This document shows positions 23,503 through 33,477 of a DNA stretch of 64,000 nt, in pieces (positions within the stretch are counted from its first letter, which is position 1; each line of letters starts with the position of its first letter). The DNA is taken from assembly GCF_900116435.1 (NCBI RefSeq), contig NZ_FPAZ01000009.1, positions 62,001 through 126,000 on the forward strand, in the 5' to 3' direction. Below the pieces are notes generated by a model. It worked only from the letters and a program-made list of their open reading frames with translations, made no database searches and was not told where the DNA came from. The stretch is from Pseudoalteromonas lipolytica (GTDB taxonomy: Bacteria > Pseudomonadota > Gammaproteobacteria > Enterobacterales > Alteromonadaceae). Made by a program: the position numbers and the translations under genes.

Positions 23503-23823
23503 ATGACTACGCATTTTCGACTAATTTTTACTACCTGTGCAAATGAGAATGAAGCGCGTCTGCTGGCTCAGCACCTAGTTAAAGAAAAGCTAGCGGCCTG
23601 TGTGAACATTTTGCCGACCATTGAATCTATTTACATGTGGGAAGGTGAAGTGACTCAAGCCAAAGAGAGTAAGTTACTGATCAAAACAAAATCAGAAAAA
23701 ATGAATGAGGTGATCCAAACTATCAAGAAGTTGCATAGTTATGAGGTGCCAGAAATTCAGGTCGTTGATGTCGCAACAGGCAATTTAGCCTATTTTAATT
23801 GGATGGATGAGGTACTTAATTAA
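23503..23823 (+). CDS. cutA: CutA1 divalent-cation tolerance protein
   Basis: This 106-residue trimeric ferredoxin-like protein carries family motifs FTTCANENEARLLAQHLVKEKLAACVNILP, YMWEGEVTQAKESKLLIKTK and LHSYEVPEIQVVDV. CutA was linked to copper tolerance in E. coli, but its biochemical role remains uncertain. An AGGTTCC ribosome site lies just before the ATG. Its last base overlaps the first base of the dsbD start (TAATG), so the two are translated together, as in E. coli. Confidence 0.93.
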   Translation: MTTHFRLIFTTCANENEARLLAQHLVKEKLAACVNILPTIESIYMWEGEVTQAKESKLLIKTKSEKMNEVIQTIKKLHSYEVPEIQVVDVATGNLAYFNWMDEVLN

Positions 23824-25664
23824 TGCGATCGTTCTTTTTATTACTCTGCGCACTGTGGTTATTGCCAGCCAGTGCAAGTAATAGCAATTTACTCGGAAAT
23901 TTACTGCAACAACCAGCAGAACAAACTTTTCTTCCTGTGGATCAGGCCTTTGTTTTTGATTTTGATCAGCAAGGTAACACCCTCTTCATTGGCTGGGACA
24001 TAGCGCCAGATTATTACTTATATAAAAAGAAAGTCGAAATAATTGCCAAAGGAGCTGATATTGAAATTCCAGACCTTGGCAAAGGTGAAATAATCGAAGA
24101 TGAGTTTTTTGGCAGAACCGAGGTTTTTTTTGATTCCTTAAGTATCATCTCCAAATTAAGCAACGTGACAGAAGATGCCGTTGTAAAAGTGCGATTTCAG
24201 GGCTGTGCAGAGGCTGGCTTATGTTATCCGCCAGAAGTTAGAACCATCCCTCTTTCAATCATCGCCGGTGAGCAGGTTACCGACAGTGCATCTGCGGGTA
24301 ATGCATTGGCGGCATTAACAGCCAATGCTGAGTCTTTAGAAAATGCAGAGCCTTCAAAAACAGAACAAAAAAATACACCTGCAGCTCCCAAGGGGGAACA
24401 GTCTTATACAGATAAATTAGCCTCACAGGGATTACTGACTAATTTAGTGATTTTCTTCTTGGTGGGTGTGGGTCTGGCCTTTACGCCGTGTGTTTTTCCG
24501 ATGTTTCCAATTTTATCGAGCTTAATAGCAGGCCAGCAAAACCTTTCAACGAAAAAAGCATTTTCATTATCTTTTGTCTATGTACAAGGTATGGCGGTGA
24601 CATATGCTGCGTTAGGTTTGGTGGTTGCTTCACTGGGTGGACAAGTTCAAGGGTATTTACAGCACCCAACCGTACTGATTAGCTTTAGTATTTTGTTTGT
24701 ATTGCTGGCCATGTCGATGTTTGGTTGGTACGAAATTAAATTGCCAAGCGGCATGATGAATAAGCTCACTCAGGTGAGTAACCAGCAAAAAGGCGGCAAC
24801 TATGTTGGCGTGTTTATGATGGGGGTGTTGTCGGGTTTAATCGCGTCACCTTGTACCACGGCACCGTTATCAGCAGCCCTGCTTTATGTTGCACAAAGTG
24901 GCGACTACTTGGTAGGCGGCTTGACGCTTTATGTACTCAGCTTAGGTATGGGCTTACCGTTATTATTACTTGGCACGTCAGGTGGTAAATTACTCCCTAA
25001 AGCCGGCGGTTGGATGGAACAGGTTAAAATCTTGTTCGGCTTTATTATGTTGGTTGTGCCACTCATTTTATTAGAGCGAATTGTTGATATTGAAATCATT
25101 TGGTTGATGGCCGGTTTACTTGCACTTGCAACCGCGTTGTATTTGCACCATTGGCAAAGTGGTCAGTCGCAAAGTAAGCTAAAAACGGTTTTATGGTTTG
25201 CGGCAACGTTATTAGTCATTACAGGGGCTTCGTTAACGAAAAACTACTTTTGGCCGACTAAAGCAGTGGTTACTAATGTGGTAGAGCAAAACCACGGCTT
25301 TACACAAGTGGCGAACCTAGCAGAGCTTAAAGATAAAATTAGTGATGCAAACAGCCAAGGCCGTTTAGTGATGGTGGACCTGTATGCCGATTGGTGTGTT
25401 GCGTGTAAAGAATTTGAGCATTACACCTTTCCAGATGCCAATGTGCAAAGTGAGTTTGCTCATTTTGAGTTAATTCAAATTGATTTAACCGACAGTGATG
25501 CAAAAACCATTGAGTTAATGGAAGAGTACACGGTGTTTGGTTTACCAAGTATTTTGTTTTTTGATACCCAAGGTAACGAGTTAGCCGAGCAACGAGTCAC
25601 GGGCTTTTTAAATGCGAAAGACTTTGCCGAACATTTAGCAAAAGTACGAAATAACGCAAAATAA
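23823..25664 (+). CDS. dsbD: Thiol:disulfide interchange protein DsbD
   Basis: DsbD moves electrons from cytoplasmic thioredoxin to periplasmic DsbC, DsbG and CcmG. After a signal peptide (~1-18) comes the N-terminal periplasmic domain with cysteines in FQGCAEAGLCYPP. Next is the eight-helix membrane domain with redox cysteines in FTPCVFPMFPILSSL and SPCTTAPLSAALLY. The C-terminal periplasmic thioredoxin domain (~490-613) has YADWCVACKEFE. All three cysteine pairs are present, and 613 residues is near full length. A perfect terminator follows. Confidence 0.95.
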   Translation: MRSFFLLLCALWLLPASASNSNLLGNLLQQPAEQTFLPVDQAFVFDFDQQGNTLFIGWDIAPDYYLYKKKVEIIAKGADIEIPDLGKGEIIEDEFFGRTEVFFDSLSIISKLSNVTEDAVVKVRFQGCAEAGLCYPPEVRTIPLSIIAGEQVTDSASAGNALAALTANAESLENAEPSKTEQKNTPAAPKGEQSYTDKLASQGLLTNLVIFFLVGVGLAFTPCVFPMFPILSSLIAGQQNLSTKKAFSLSFVYVQGMAVTYAALGLVVASLGGQVQGYLQHPTVLISFSILFVLLAMSMFGWYEIKLPSGMMNKLTQVSNQQKGGNYVGVFMMGVLSGLIASPCTTAPLSAALLYVAQSGDYLVGGLTLYVLSLGMGLPLLLLGTSGGKLLPKAGGWMEQVKILFGFIMLVVPLILLERIVDIEIIWLMAGLLALATALYLHHWQSGQSQSKLKTVLWFAATLLVITGASLTKNYFWPTKAVVTNVVEQNHGFTQVANLAELKDKISDANSQGRLVMVDLYADWCVACKEFEHYTFPDANVQSEFAHFELIQIDLTDSDAKTIELMEEYTVFGLPSILFFDTQGNELAEQRVTGFLNAKDFAEHLAKVRNNAK

Positions 25665-25689
25665 ACGGTTAATTGCATCGAACAAGCTG

Positions 25690-25720
25690 AACGCCACTCA
25701 ATTGAGTGGCGTTTTTGTTT
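25690..25720 (+). terminator. Terminator after dsbD
   Basis: AACGCCACTCAA/TTGAGTGGCGTT is a perfect 24-base palindrome followed by TTTGTTTTT. Confidence 0.88.
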
Positions 25721-26014
25721 TTAAAAGAGCACTTCATGTAAAATCTAATACATTAGGTTTAATTTTAAACGGTTTGAATAATTAATCACCCTAATAAAAC
25801 AACAAGGATAACTTGTCGCAGCTCCTTGTCACACGTACGATGCGCCTTGTTTAAGAGTGATTAGACCAGTATTTTGCTGCTATTTACGTCGAAATATCTA
25901 TAATAGGTGGTTAACGTGAGAAATAGTTGCTATTTTACATTTACCCTCTTAAGTTAAGCAGGGGTTTATGTTGAATATGTTTAAACTAGTTACTTAAAGG
26001 ATATATCGCGTATT
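25721..26014 (+). promoter_or_regulatory. Leader region upstream of aroQ-accBC
   Basis: No gene is seen. A possible promoter is TTGCTG (25874-25879) with TATAAT (25899-25904), although the 19-base spacer is long. Farther upstream, AACAAGGATAACTTGT can fold locally (ACAAG/CTTGT), or its ACAAGG can pair with CCTTGT at 25824-25829, giving two exclusive structures. This is suggestive only. Confidence 0.35.
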
Positions 26015-26467
26015 ATGGCTGCAAAATTCAGACTTTTAGTTATAAATGGGCCAAATTTAAACATGCTTGGCAAGCGTGAACCTGAAAAGTATGGCACACA
26101 ATCTCTTGACGAGATTATGGCTGAACTAAGCACGGTCGCGACGCGTTACCATGTTGATTTAACGCATTTTCAAAGTAACAGTGAAGCGGCGCTTATTGAG
26201 CGAATTCATGCAGCGTGGCAAGCGGTTGATTGTATTATTATCAACCCTGCAGCATTTACACATACAAGCGTTGCCTTACGAGATGCATTACTCAGTGTAA
26301 ACATTCCCTTTTACGAGGTGCATTTAAGTAATGTACATGCACGTGAAGCATTTCGTCATCATTCGTATTTTTCGGATGTGGCACAAGGCGTTATCGTTGG
26401 ATTAGGAGCAATGGGTTATAAAGTAGCACTTGAAGCTGCGGTTAATCGGTTGCAAAACACACATTAA
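26015..26467 (+). CDS. aroQ: Type II 3-dehydroquinate dehydratase
   Basis: This enzyme dehydrates 3-dehydroquinate to 3-dehydroshikimate in the shikimate pathway. The 150-residue protein has the start [21 protein letters not shown] (with the catalytic Tyr in EKYG) and [35 protein letters not shown] and [21 protein letters not shown] (catalytic His region) also match. It forms dodecamers in related species. It precedes accB by 30 bases. The aroQ-accB-accC arrangement is common in gammaproteobacteria. Confidence 0.95.
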   Translation: MAAKFRLLVINGPNLNMLGKREPEKYGTQSLDEIMAELSTVATRYHVDLTHFQSNSEAALIERIHAAWQAVDCIIINPAAFTHTSVALRDALLSVNIPFYEVHLSNVHAREAFRHHSYFSDVAQGVIVGLGAMGYKVALEAAVNRLQNTH

Positions 26468-26497
26468 TTTTAAATAAACTAACAGGCGGGTCGTTTA

Positions 26498-26959
26498 ATG
26501 GATATTCGCAAGATCAAAAAACTTATCGAACTAGTAGAAGAATCTGGTATTGCTGAATTAGAAATCACTGAAGGTGAAGAATCAGTTCGCATTAACCGTA
26601 ATAATATGAGTGCAGGTCCTGCAATGCATTATGCACCTCAACATTTTGCGGCACCAGCACCGGCAGCAGCACCTGCTCCAGTTGCTGAAGCACCAGCGGC
26701 AGAAGCAGCACCAGCCGCACCAACCGGTCATCAAGTTAAATCACCAATGGTAGGTTCTTTCTACTCAGCAGCATCACCAGAAGCAGCGCCGTACGTAGAA
26801 GTAGGTTCAAAAGTAAATGTTGGCGATACACTGTGTATCGTTGAAGCAATGAAAATGATGAACCAAATCGAATCAGACAAAGCGGGCACAGTAAAAGCTA
26901 TCCTAGTTGAAAACGGCGAGCCAGTAGAATTCGATCAACCTTTATTCATCATTGAATAA
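26498..26959 (+). CDS. accB: Biotin carboxyl carrier protein of acetyl-CoA carboxylase
   Basis: AccB carries biotin between AccC and AccAD in the first committed step of fatty-acid synthesis. The 153-residue protein has an N-terminal part ([32 protein letters not shown]), a flexible Ala/Pro linker (~50-77) and the biotinyl domain (~78-153). Biotin attaches to the Lys in EAMKMMN. The thumb-type segment [22 protein letters not shown] is present. It lies 23 bases before accC. In E. coli AccB represses its own operon; the ~290-base gap before aroQ could hold such control. Confidence 0.96.
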   Translation: MDIRKIKKLIELVEESGIAELEITEGEESVRINRNNMSAGPAMHYAPQHFAAPAPAAAPAPVAEAPAAEAAPAAPTGHQVKSPMVGSFYSAASPEAAPYVEVGSKVNVGDTLCIVEAMKMMNQIESDKAGTVKAILVENGEPVEFDQPLFIIE

Positions 26960-26982
26960 TAGCGCAACAAAAGGCCAACTCT

Positions 26983-28323
26983 ATGTTAGATAAAGTAGTC
27001 ATTGCAAACCGAGGTGAAATTGCACTTCGTGTATTGCGCGCCTGCAAAGAGCTTGGGATCAAAACTGTTGCTGTGCACTCAACGGCAGACCGTGATCTTA
27101 AGCACGTGTTACTGGCAGACGAAACAATTTGTATTGGTAAACCTGCTGCGTCTGAAAGTTACTTAGATATTCCGCGCATTATTGCGGCGGCAGAAGTAAC
27201 GGATGCGGTGGCGATTCACCCAGGTTATGGTTTTCTTTCTGAGAATGCAGACTTTGCTGATCAAGTAGAGCAAAGCGGCTTTGTGTTTATCGGTCCAAGA
27301 GGCGACACAATTCGTCTAATGGGCGACAAAGTATCTGCAATTGAAGCAATGCGTAAAGCTGGCGTACCATGTGTACCAGGTTCTGACGGTCCATTAACGG
27401 CTGATAATGAACGCAATATTCAAATCGCTAAGCGCATTGGTTACCCTGTAATCATTAAAGCAGCAGGCGGCGGCGGTGGTCGTGGTATGCGTGTTGTGCG
27501 TAGCGAAAAAGAGTTAGTAGATTCAATCGCATTAACACAACAAGAAGCGAAGCAGTTCTTCGGTAATGGTATGGTTTACATGGAAAAATTCCTAGAAAAC
27601 CCACGTCATATCGAAGTACAAGTATTAGCTGACGGCCAAGGTAACGCTGTTCACCTTGGTGAGCGTGACTGTTCAATGCAACGTCGTCACCAAAAAGTGG
27701 TTGAAGAAGCACCCGCACCGGGCATTACAGCTGAAATGCGTAAGTTCATCGGTGATCGCTGTACTCGTGCATGTATCGAAATCGGTTATCGCGGTGCAGG
27801 TACTTTTGAGTTCTTATACGAAAACGGTGAGTTCTACTTCATTGAAATGAACACCCGTATTCAAGTTGAGCACCCTGTAACAGAGATGGTAACAGGTGTT
27901 GACTTAATTAAAGAACAGCTAAAAATTGCTGCGGGTCAACCATTATCATTCACTCAAGAAGATGTGGTTATTCGTGGTCACGCCATTGAGTGTCGTATTA
28001 ACGCAGAAGACCCTGAAACCTTCATTCCTTCACCGGGTAAAATCACACGATTCCACCCAGCTGGCGGTTTAGGTATTCGTTGGGACAGCCACATTTATGC
28101 TGATTACACTGTACCACCTCATTACGATTCAATGATTGGTAAGTTGATCTGTTACGGTGAAAACCGTGATGTAGCGATTGCGCGTTCACGTAATGCGTTA
28201 AACGAATTAGTTATCGACGGCATTAAGACCAACACCCCACTGCACAAGAAAATCTTGGCAGATGAAAACTTCCAAAACGGTGGTACTAATATCCACTACC
28301 TTGAGAAGAAACTCGGTCTTTAA
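26983..28323 (+). CDS. accC: Biotin carboxylase of acetyl-CoA carboxylase
   Basis: AccC carboxylates the biotin of AccB using ATP and bicarbonate. The 446-residue protein has the N-terminal pre-ATP-grasp domain ([20 protein letters not shown]), the ATP-grasp Gly loop ([14 protein letters not shown]), [13 protein letters not shown] and the catalytic segment [18 protein letters not shown]. The C-terminal domain is complete, ending in [31 protein letters not shown] terminator follows at 28348. Confidence 0.97.
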   Translation: MLDKVVIANRGEIALRVLRACKELGIKTVAVHSTADRDLKHVLLADETICIGKPAASESYLDIPRIIAAAEVTDAVAIHPGYGFLSENADFADQVEQSGFVFIGPRGDTIRLMGDKVSAIEAMRKAGVPCVPGSDGPLTADNERNIQIAKRIGYPVIIKAAGGGGGRGMRVVRSEKELVDSIALTQQEAKQFFGNGMVYMEKFLENPRHIEVQVLADGQGNAVHLGERDCSMQRRHQKVVEEAPAPGITAEMRKFIGDRCTRACIEIGYRGAGTFEFLYENGEFYFIEMNTRIQVEHPVTEMVTGVDLIKEQLKIAAGQPLSFTQEDVVIRGHAIECRINAEDPETFIPSPGKITRFHPAGGLGIRWDSHIYADYTVPPHYDSMIGKLICYGENRDVAIARSRNALNELVIDGIKTNTPLHKKILADENFQNGGTNIHYLEKKLGL

Positions 28324-28347
28324 ACATAATAATGTTTACCTAAAACA

Positions 28348-28372
28348 AACCGGCAACTTTGCCGGTTTTTTT
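28348..28372 (+). terminator. Terminator after accC
   Basis: AACCGGCAA pairs with TTGCCGGTT-type sequence around a short loop, followed by a T7 run. Confidence 0.88.
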
Positions 28373-28466
28373 GTGTCAAATTCAAGGCATGGCTGATTCT
28401 CGCCTTACATAAATAATCTGGTATGATTAACAAAGTAGTGTGTTTTTAGTTTTTCATGAGGTAATA

Positions 28467-28937
28467 ATGACCGACAGTGTTGGTTTTCCACTGGCTGATG
28501 AAGCTGCAACGGTAAACATGGGTAAGCAACTTGCGGCGTTAATGGAGCAAGGCGCGGTAATTTATTTGCACGGCGACTTAGGAGCCGGCAAAACGACTTT
28601 AACGCGTGGTATTGTTCAAGGTTTTGGTCATCAAGGTAAGGTTAAGAGTCCGACGTATACATTAGTAGAGCCTTATCAATTAACGAAAGCAGATGTCTAT
28701 CACTTTGATTTATATCGTTTAGGTGACCCTGAAGAACTTGAGTATATGGGAATTCGTGACTATTTTTCACCACAGGCAATTTGTGTGGTTGAATGGCCCG
28801 AGAAAGGGGGCGAGTTTATCCCTACGCCCGATTTAGATGTCACGTTACGCTATGAAGGTGAGGCACGTGCTATTGAAATAAAGAGTTTAACTGAGCGTGG
28901 TCAGTCTATAGTTAGACAATTAAAGAGCGCGCAATAA
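28467..28937 (+). CDS. tsaE: tRNA threonylcarbamoyladenosine ATPase TsaE
   Basis: TsaE is the small P-loop ATPase of the TsaB-TsaD-TsaE complex that makes t6A at position 37 of ANN-decoding tRNAs. The 156-residue protein has Walker A GDLGAGKTT (36-44), VKSPTYTLVEPYQ (switch region), HFDLYRLGDPEELEYMGIRDYF and VVEWPEKG. The frame is open nine codons upstream, but the ATG at 28467 follows a good GAGGTAATA ribosome site. It starts the tsaE-amiB-mutL-miaA-hfq-hflX-hflKC run. Confidence 0.94.
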   Translation: MTDSVGFPLADEAATVNMGKQLAALMEQGAVIYLHGDLGAGKTTLTRGIVQGFGHQGKVKSPTYTLVEPYQLTKADVYHFDLYRLGDPEELEYMGIRDYFSPQAICVVEWPEKGGEFIPTPDLDVTLRYEGEARAIEIKSLTERGQSIVRQLKSAQ

Positions 28938-28972
28938 TAAAATAAATAACAATAAAAGGTGTGTTATCAAAA

Positions 28973-30316
28973 ATGGGTCGTTGTACATTTAAACTATTAA
29001 TTTTTTGGATGCTTTTGATTGTTAGTGACGTTGCGCTGGCACAAAATTCCATTAATAGCGTGCGTGTGTGGCCCTCTCCAGACAGTACTCGGGTTGTGTT
29101 TGATTTAAACGACAAACCCGATTACAGCTACTTTATGCTGAAAAATCCATCGCGTTTAGTGATTGATCTCAAAGACACCGATAAGTTAGATACACTGCCA
29201 AGTATTCCAAATAAACACCAAATAGTTTCTAAGCTGCGTTATTCGAAACCAAAAGACAGCAAAAGTGTGCGCTTTGTCTTTGAATTAACCCGAGCGACGA
29301 AGCCCGTGGTATTTGCATTATTACCTACTGACCCTTATAAGCATCGTTTAGTTGTTGACCTTGTTGATAAAACACCAAAAGCGGAGCCGATAGCGAGTAC
29401 GAATAGCAGTGTCAAAAAGCGCGAGCTTAATCAAGAACGTGATATTGTGATTGCGATTGATGCAGGGCACGGTGGTGAAGACCCCGGTTCAATAGGGCCA
29501 TCAGGCACCTATGAAAAAGACATCACGTTGCAAATCGCTAAACGCTTGGAGCGAATGATTGATGCTGAGCGCGGGATGATTTCACGTATGATCCGCCGCA
29601 GTGATTATTTTGTAAACCTGAATACGCGTACCAATATTGCGCGCGAGAAAAAAGCAGACTTTTTTGTGTCTATTCATGCTGATGCCTTCACCAGTCCGCA
29701 ACCTAATGGAGCCTCTGTATGGGTGTTGTCGCTGCGCCGTGCAAACTCAGAAATTGGTAAATGGATTGAGGATAAAGAAAAGCATTCGGAGCTTTTAGGC
29801 GGTGCTGCTGGGGTGTTAAAAGACACCGCTAGTGAAAAGTATTTAGCGCAAGCATTGCTTGATATGTCGATGGACCACTCAATGAAAACGGGTTTTAACG
29901 TCGCTGAAGAGGTGGTGAGAGAGCTGAAAAAAGTGGCTAAATTACATAAAAAAGAACCACAAGCAGCGAGCCTTGCAGTGCTTAAATCGCCAGATATTCC
30001 TTCTATTTTGGTCGAAACAGGGTTTATCTCGAATCCGCGTGAAGAACGTTTACTAAAAACAGCCAATCACCAAGAGCGATTAGCTAAAGCAATCTTTAAA
30101 TCAATTAAAAGCTATTATTTACAAAATCCACCTGATGACTCTTTATTTGCTAAATTAAAAGCGCAATACCCAACCAAGCATAAGGTACGCCCGGGTGAAT
30201 CGCTAAGCATGTTGGCGAGTCGTTATGGCACATCTGTGAGCAAGCTTAAAACGGTAAATAACCTAAAATCGAACACTTTGTTTATCGGGCAAGAGCTTGA
30301 TATTCCCCAAAGCTAG
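28973..30316 (+). CDS. amiB: N-acetylmuramoyl-L-alanine amidase AmiB
   Basis: AmiB splits septal peptidoglycan during daughter-cell separation and is activated in the periplasm by EnvC-type factors. A signal peptide (~1-24) is followed by an AMIN domain (~28-130) that targets septal wall. The Amidase_3 domain (~155-370) has zinc ligands in DAGHGGEDPG, YEKDITL and SIHADAF and the catalytic Glu in LVETGFISN. One C-terminal LysM domain (~400-445, VRPGESLSMLASRYGTSVSKLK) binds glycan. A GTG four codons upstream is an alternative start. mutL begins 23 bases later. Confidence 0.94.
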   Translation: MGRCTFKLLIFWMLLIVSDVALAQNSINSVRVWPSPDSTRVVFDLNDKPDYSYFMLKNPSRLVIDLKDTDKLDTLPSIPNKHQIVSKLRYSKPKDSKSVRFVFELTRATKPVVFALLPTDPYKHRLVVDLVDKTPKAEPIASTNSSVKKRELNQERDIVIAIDAGHGGEDPGSIGPSGTYEKDITLQIAKRLERMIDAERGMISRMIRRSDYFVNLNTRTNIAREKKADFFVSIHADAFTSPQPNGASVWVLSLRRANSEIGKWIEDKEKHSELLGGAAGVLKDTASEKYLAQALLDMSMDHSMKTGFNVAEEVVRELKKVAKLHKKEPQAASLAVLKSPDIPSILVETGFISNPREERLLKTANHQERLAKAIFKSIKSYYLQNPPDDSLFAKLKAQYPTKHKVRPGESLSMLASRYGTSVSKLKTVNNLKSNTLFIGQELDIPQS

Positions 30317-30339
30317 TCAATTAGCGTGTTAGGAACACT

Positions 30340-32193
30340 ATGAGTATAGAAATATTACCCGCGCGACTGGCTAACCAAATTGCAGCGGGTGAAGTGGTTG
30401 AGCGTCCCGCGTCAGTCGTTAAAGAGCTGGTTGAAAATAGTTTGGATGCCGGTGCGACGCGAATCCAAATAGATATTGAACGTGGCGGTCATAAGCTTAT
30501 TCGAATTCGAGATAATGGCTCGGGTATTAATAAAGACGAGCTCACGTTGGCATTATCTCGCCACGCAACCAGTAAGTTAAAGTCACTCGATGATCTGGAG
30601 AATATTTGTTCGCTAGGTTTTCGTGGTGAAGCGTTGGCCTCGATCAGCTCAGTATCACGTTTGACATTGAGCTCGAAGCCAAAAGAGCAAAAGGCTGCAT
30701 GGCAAGCGTTTGCTGAAGGCCGTGATATGGCGGTGCAAGTCAAGCCAACAGCCCACCCCGATGGCACTACCATTGAGGTGAAAGACTTATTTTTTAACAC
30801 CCCAGCACGACGTAAATTTTTACGCACCGAAAAAACCGAGTTTTCGCATATTGATGAGCTCATTAAGCGAATCGCTTTAAGTCGCTTCGATGTGTCGATT
30901 ACGTTAACGCATAATGCCAAGGTCGTGCGTCAGTACCGTGCTAAACCAAACCCTGAGGATGCGATTACCCGTGTTGCGCAAGTCGCTGGTAGAGCATTTA
31001 GCGAACACGCTTTACATATTCAATCTGGTGAAGCGGGGCTGATGCTGCGAGGTTGGGTTTTACCTGTAGGGTCAAGCAACAGTACGCAGTACACCTATGT
31101 AAATAATCGCATGATGCGCGATAAGTTGATTCTGCATGCAATTCGTCAGGCCTTTGAAGAGGTCGCAGGGTCTGAGGAGCTACCAGGCTTCGTTATTTAT
31201 ATTGATATTGACCCGCGCCAAGTTGACGTTAACGTGCACCCGGCCAAACACGAAGTGCGTTTTCACCAAGGGCGCTTGGTTCATGATTTTATTCTACAAG
31301 CGATTAAACAAGTGGTCGTGCCGCTTCAGCATGACGCCGATTTTGAGTCAGGTGTTAATAACACGCACTCTGTTGCAGACACGCCGCTTAATTTCACTCA
31401 ACCAAGTACGTTGCCAGTGAGTCGCCCTGCTACAAGCTATTCTGAGCAGTATGATTACCCTAAGTCGGCATTACAGCCAACGCGTCACCCTTCGTATTCA
31501 TCGTCGGGTGGGGCATCGCGTGCAGGGGGCAGTGCGCCAAGTGAGCCCCGAACTAAAACGACTCATCACGATGTTAATGCGTTTTATCAAGGAATTAGCG
31601 AGCAACATGCGGCACATTTTGACCGTGTTAGCCCTGAGCCCAGTGTTGCAGCGGTAACCGATACACAACCTGCATTGACCCAGCTTATCCATGTGCAAGA
31701 GGGGCAGTGTGTATTTTGTGAAGATAACCAGTTATTTGCAGCTCACTTTAAGCATGCATTGAGCCTCGACTGGCACACTCAGGTTGAACAAGCAGGAAAC
31801 CTTGAAGGCAAAGCATTGCTGTTGCCTGTGCGTGTTAATGTGAGTGATGATGACGTCAATGCGCTTAACGCGCAGCAATCTTGGTTTACGTTATTAGGGT
31901 TTGACCTCGTTATTGAAAAACATTTTGTGATGGTGAAAAAACTGCCGCCCTGTTTGTATTTATTAGATGTGAGTGATGCAATAGCACGACTTATTAGTGC
32001 CTGTCAGAGTGTTGATAGCACATTAGACGGTTGGCTTATTTGGCTTGATAGCCAAATACCGACCCGGTATTTTGCAAGCCAAGTCTTTTTGGAACAAATA
32101 TCGCGACTAGAAAATAATCCACAAACAATGCAACGTTTGCGTGAAAAAGCAGTTAAAATAGAACTATCTCAGTTTTTAAACGAAGCAAGGTAA
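30340..32193 (+). CDS. mutL: DNA mismatch repair protein MutL
   Basis: MutL links mismatch recognition by MutS to MutH and UvrD. The N-terminal GHKL ATPase (~1-330) has [27 protein letters not shown] and [14 protein letters not shown]. Then comes a variable linker of ~100 residues rich in Ser, Thr, Pro and His, and the C-terminal dimerisation domain (~430-617). The endonuclease metal motif of non-MutH MutLs (DQHAAxE...) is absent, as in species with MutH and Dam. A TTAGGAA ribosome site precedes the ATG. Confidence 0.96.
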   Translation: MSIEILPARLANQIAAGEVVERPASVVKELVENSLDAGATRIQIDIERGGHKLIRIRDNGSGINKDELTLALSRHATSKLKSLDDLENICSLGFRGEALASISSVSRLTLSSKPKEQKAAWQAFAEGRDMAVQVKPTAHPDGTTIEVKDLFFNTPARRKFLRTEKTEFSHIDELIKRIALSRFDVSITLTHNAKVVRQYRAKPNPEDAITRVAQVAGRAFSEHALHIQSGEAGLMLRGWVLPVGSSNSTQYTYVNNRMMRDKLILHAIRQAFEEVAGSEELPGFVIYIDIDPRQVDVNVHPAKHEVRFHQGRLVHDFILQAIKQVVVPLQHDADFESGVNNTHSVADTPLNFTQPSTLPVSRPATSYSEQYDYPKSALQPTRHPSYSSSGGASRAGGSAPSEPRTKTTHHDVNAFYQGISEQHAAHFDRVSPEPSVAAVTDTQPALTQLIHVQEGQCVFCEDNQLFAAHFKHALSLDWHTQVEQAGNLEGKALLLPVRVNVSDDDVNALNAQQSWFTLLGFDLVIEKHFVMVKKLPPCLYLLDVSDAIARLISACQSVDSTLDGWLIWLDSQIPTRYFASQVFLEQISRLENNPQTMQRLREKAVKIELSQFLNEAR

Positions 32194-32199
32194 TCAGGC

Positions 32200-33117
32200 T
32201 TGAATAACTTACCCGTCATTTTTTTAATGGGACCAACAGCTGCAGGGAAAACCGAACTGGCAATTGCATTGTGCGAGCACCTTAACACTGAAATTATCAG
32301 TGTTGACTCCGCACTTGTATATAAAGATATGAATATTGGCACGGCTAAGCCCGATGCTGATGAATTAGCGCGAGCGCCACATCATTTGATTGATATTATT
32401 GATCCAGCAGAGAGTTATTCAGTCGCAGATTTTCGTCGCGATGCAATTGAAAAGATTGATCTATTTCATGAGCAAGGTAAAGTACCTGTACTGGTTGGCG
32501 GTACAATGATGTATTTTAAATCATTACTTGATGGCTTATCACCGCTACCAGAGGCATCACCCGAAGTACGTGCTGAGCTTGAAAAAGAAGCAAAGCAGTT
32601 TGGTTGGCCGCATTTGCACAAAGAGCTTATTAAAATTGATCCTGATGCTGCGAGCAAAATGAGTGAAAATGATTCACAACGCATTAATCGTGCGCTCGAA
32701 GTGTATCGTATAACAGGTAAAACAATGACAGAGCTGCAAAAACAAAAGCAGCCTGAGTTACCTTATACTTTCCATCAATTTGCGATTGCACCTGATGATC
32801 GCAGTGAATTGCATCAGCGAATTGAGAAAAGGTTTAAAATAATGCTCGACCAGGGGTTTGAAAATGAAGTTTCATCCCTATATAAACGTAAGGATTTACA
32901 CCCCGATCTGCCATCAATTCGTTGCGTAGGTTATAGACAAATGTGGGATTACATTGCAGGCGAAACTGACTATGATGAAATGGTCTTTCGTGGTATTGCA
33001 GCCACACGGCAGTTAGCCAAGCGACAGCTAACTTGGTTAAGAGGTTGGCCAAATGTTACTTGGTTAACCACGGGTGATGAAGAAAACTTGCAACGTGTAG
33101 TAAGTTCGCTAAGCTAG
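32200..33117 (+). CDS. miaA: tRNA dimethylallyltransferase MiaA
   Basis: MiaA adds an isopentenyl group to A37 of tRNAs that read codons starting with U. The 305-residue protein has P-loop GPTAAGKT (11-18), the Asp/Ser active-site segment [19 protein letters not shown], and [32 protein letters not shown] and [11 protein letters not shown] also match. The first possible ATG codes for Met 10 inside the P-loop, so translation must start at TTG (32200). The stop of mutL lies just upstream, which allows coupling. Confidence 0.95.
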   Translation: MNNLPVIFLMGPTAAGKTELAIALCEHLNTEIISVDSALVYKDMNIGTAKPDADELARAPHHLIDIIDPAESYSVADFRRDAIEKIDLFHEQGKVPVLVGGTMMYFKSLLDGLSPLPEASPEVRAELEKEAKQFGWPHLHKELIKIDPDAASKMSENDSQRINRALEVYRITGKTMTELQKQKQPELPYTFHQFAIAPDDRSELHQRIEKRFKIMLDQGFENEVSSLYKRKDLHPDLPSIRCVGYRQMWDYIAGETDYDEMVFRGIAATRQLAKRQLTWLRGWPNVTWLTTGDEENLQRVVSSLS

Positions 33118-33196
33118 TAGTAGTTGAAAAAATTTAGCTTTGTTAAATGAGTTCAGCTACTTAATTATAATAACACCTAGAACGAAGGAAAATAAC

Positions 33197-33460
33197 ATGG
33201 CAAAAGGCCAGTCGTTACAAGACCCATTTTTGAATGCGTTACGTCGTGAGCGCATTCCAGTATCAATCTTTTTGGTTAATGGCATTAAACTTCAGGGTAA
33301 AATCCAGTCATTTGACCAATTTGTTATTTTACTAGAAAACACCGTAAATCAAATGGTGTATAAACACGCTATTTCTACCGTTGTTCCAGCGCGATCTGTT
33401 AACTTCCAAGGTGTACAAGGAAGTGATGATGCAGAAGAGCAAGAAGCTGGAAACTTTTAA
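33197..33460 (+). CDS. hfq: RNA chaperone Hfq
   Basis: Hfq is the hexameric Sm-like protein that pairs small RNAs with mRNAs. The 87-residue form has Sm1 ([39 protein letters not shown]) and Sm2 ([10 protein letters not shown]) and a short acidic tail ([13 protein letters not shown]). The frame is open 19 codons upstream, but the ATG at 33197 has a GAAGGAA ribosome site and the family start [20 protein letters not shown] at 33166-33171 could be a local promoter -10, without a good -35. Confidence 0.97.
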   Translation: MAKGQSLQDPFLNALRRERIPVSIFLVNGIKLQGKIQSFDQFVILLENTVNQMVYKHAISTVVPARSVNFQGVQGSDDAEEQEAGNF

Positions 33461-33477
33461 ATTTAGGAGCGTAATGC

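Noticed and set aside
26640-26730. Low-complexity GCACCAGC-like repeats in accB
   Set aside because: This is the usual Ala/Pro linker between the two parts of the biotin carrier protein.
31380-31700. Possible break or foreign insert in the middle of mutL
   Set aside because: The frame is intact and the region is the normal variable linker between ATPase and dimerisation domains.
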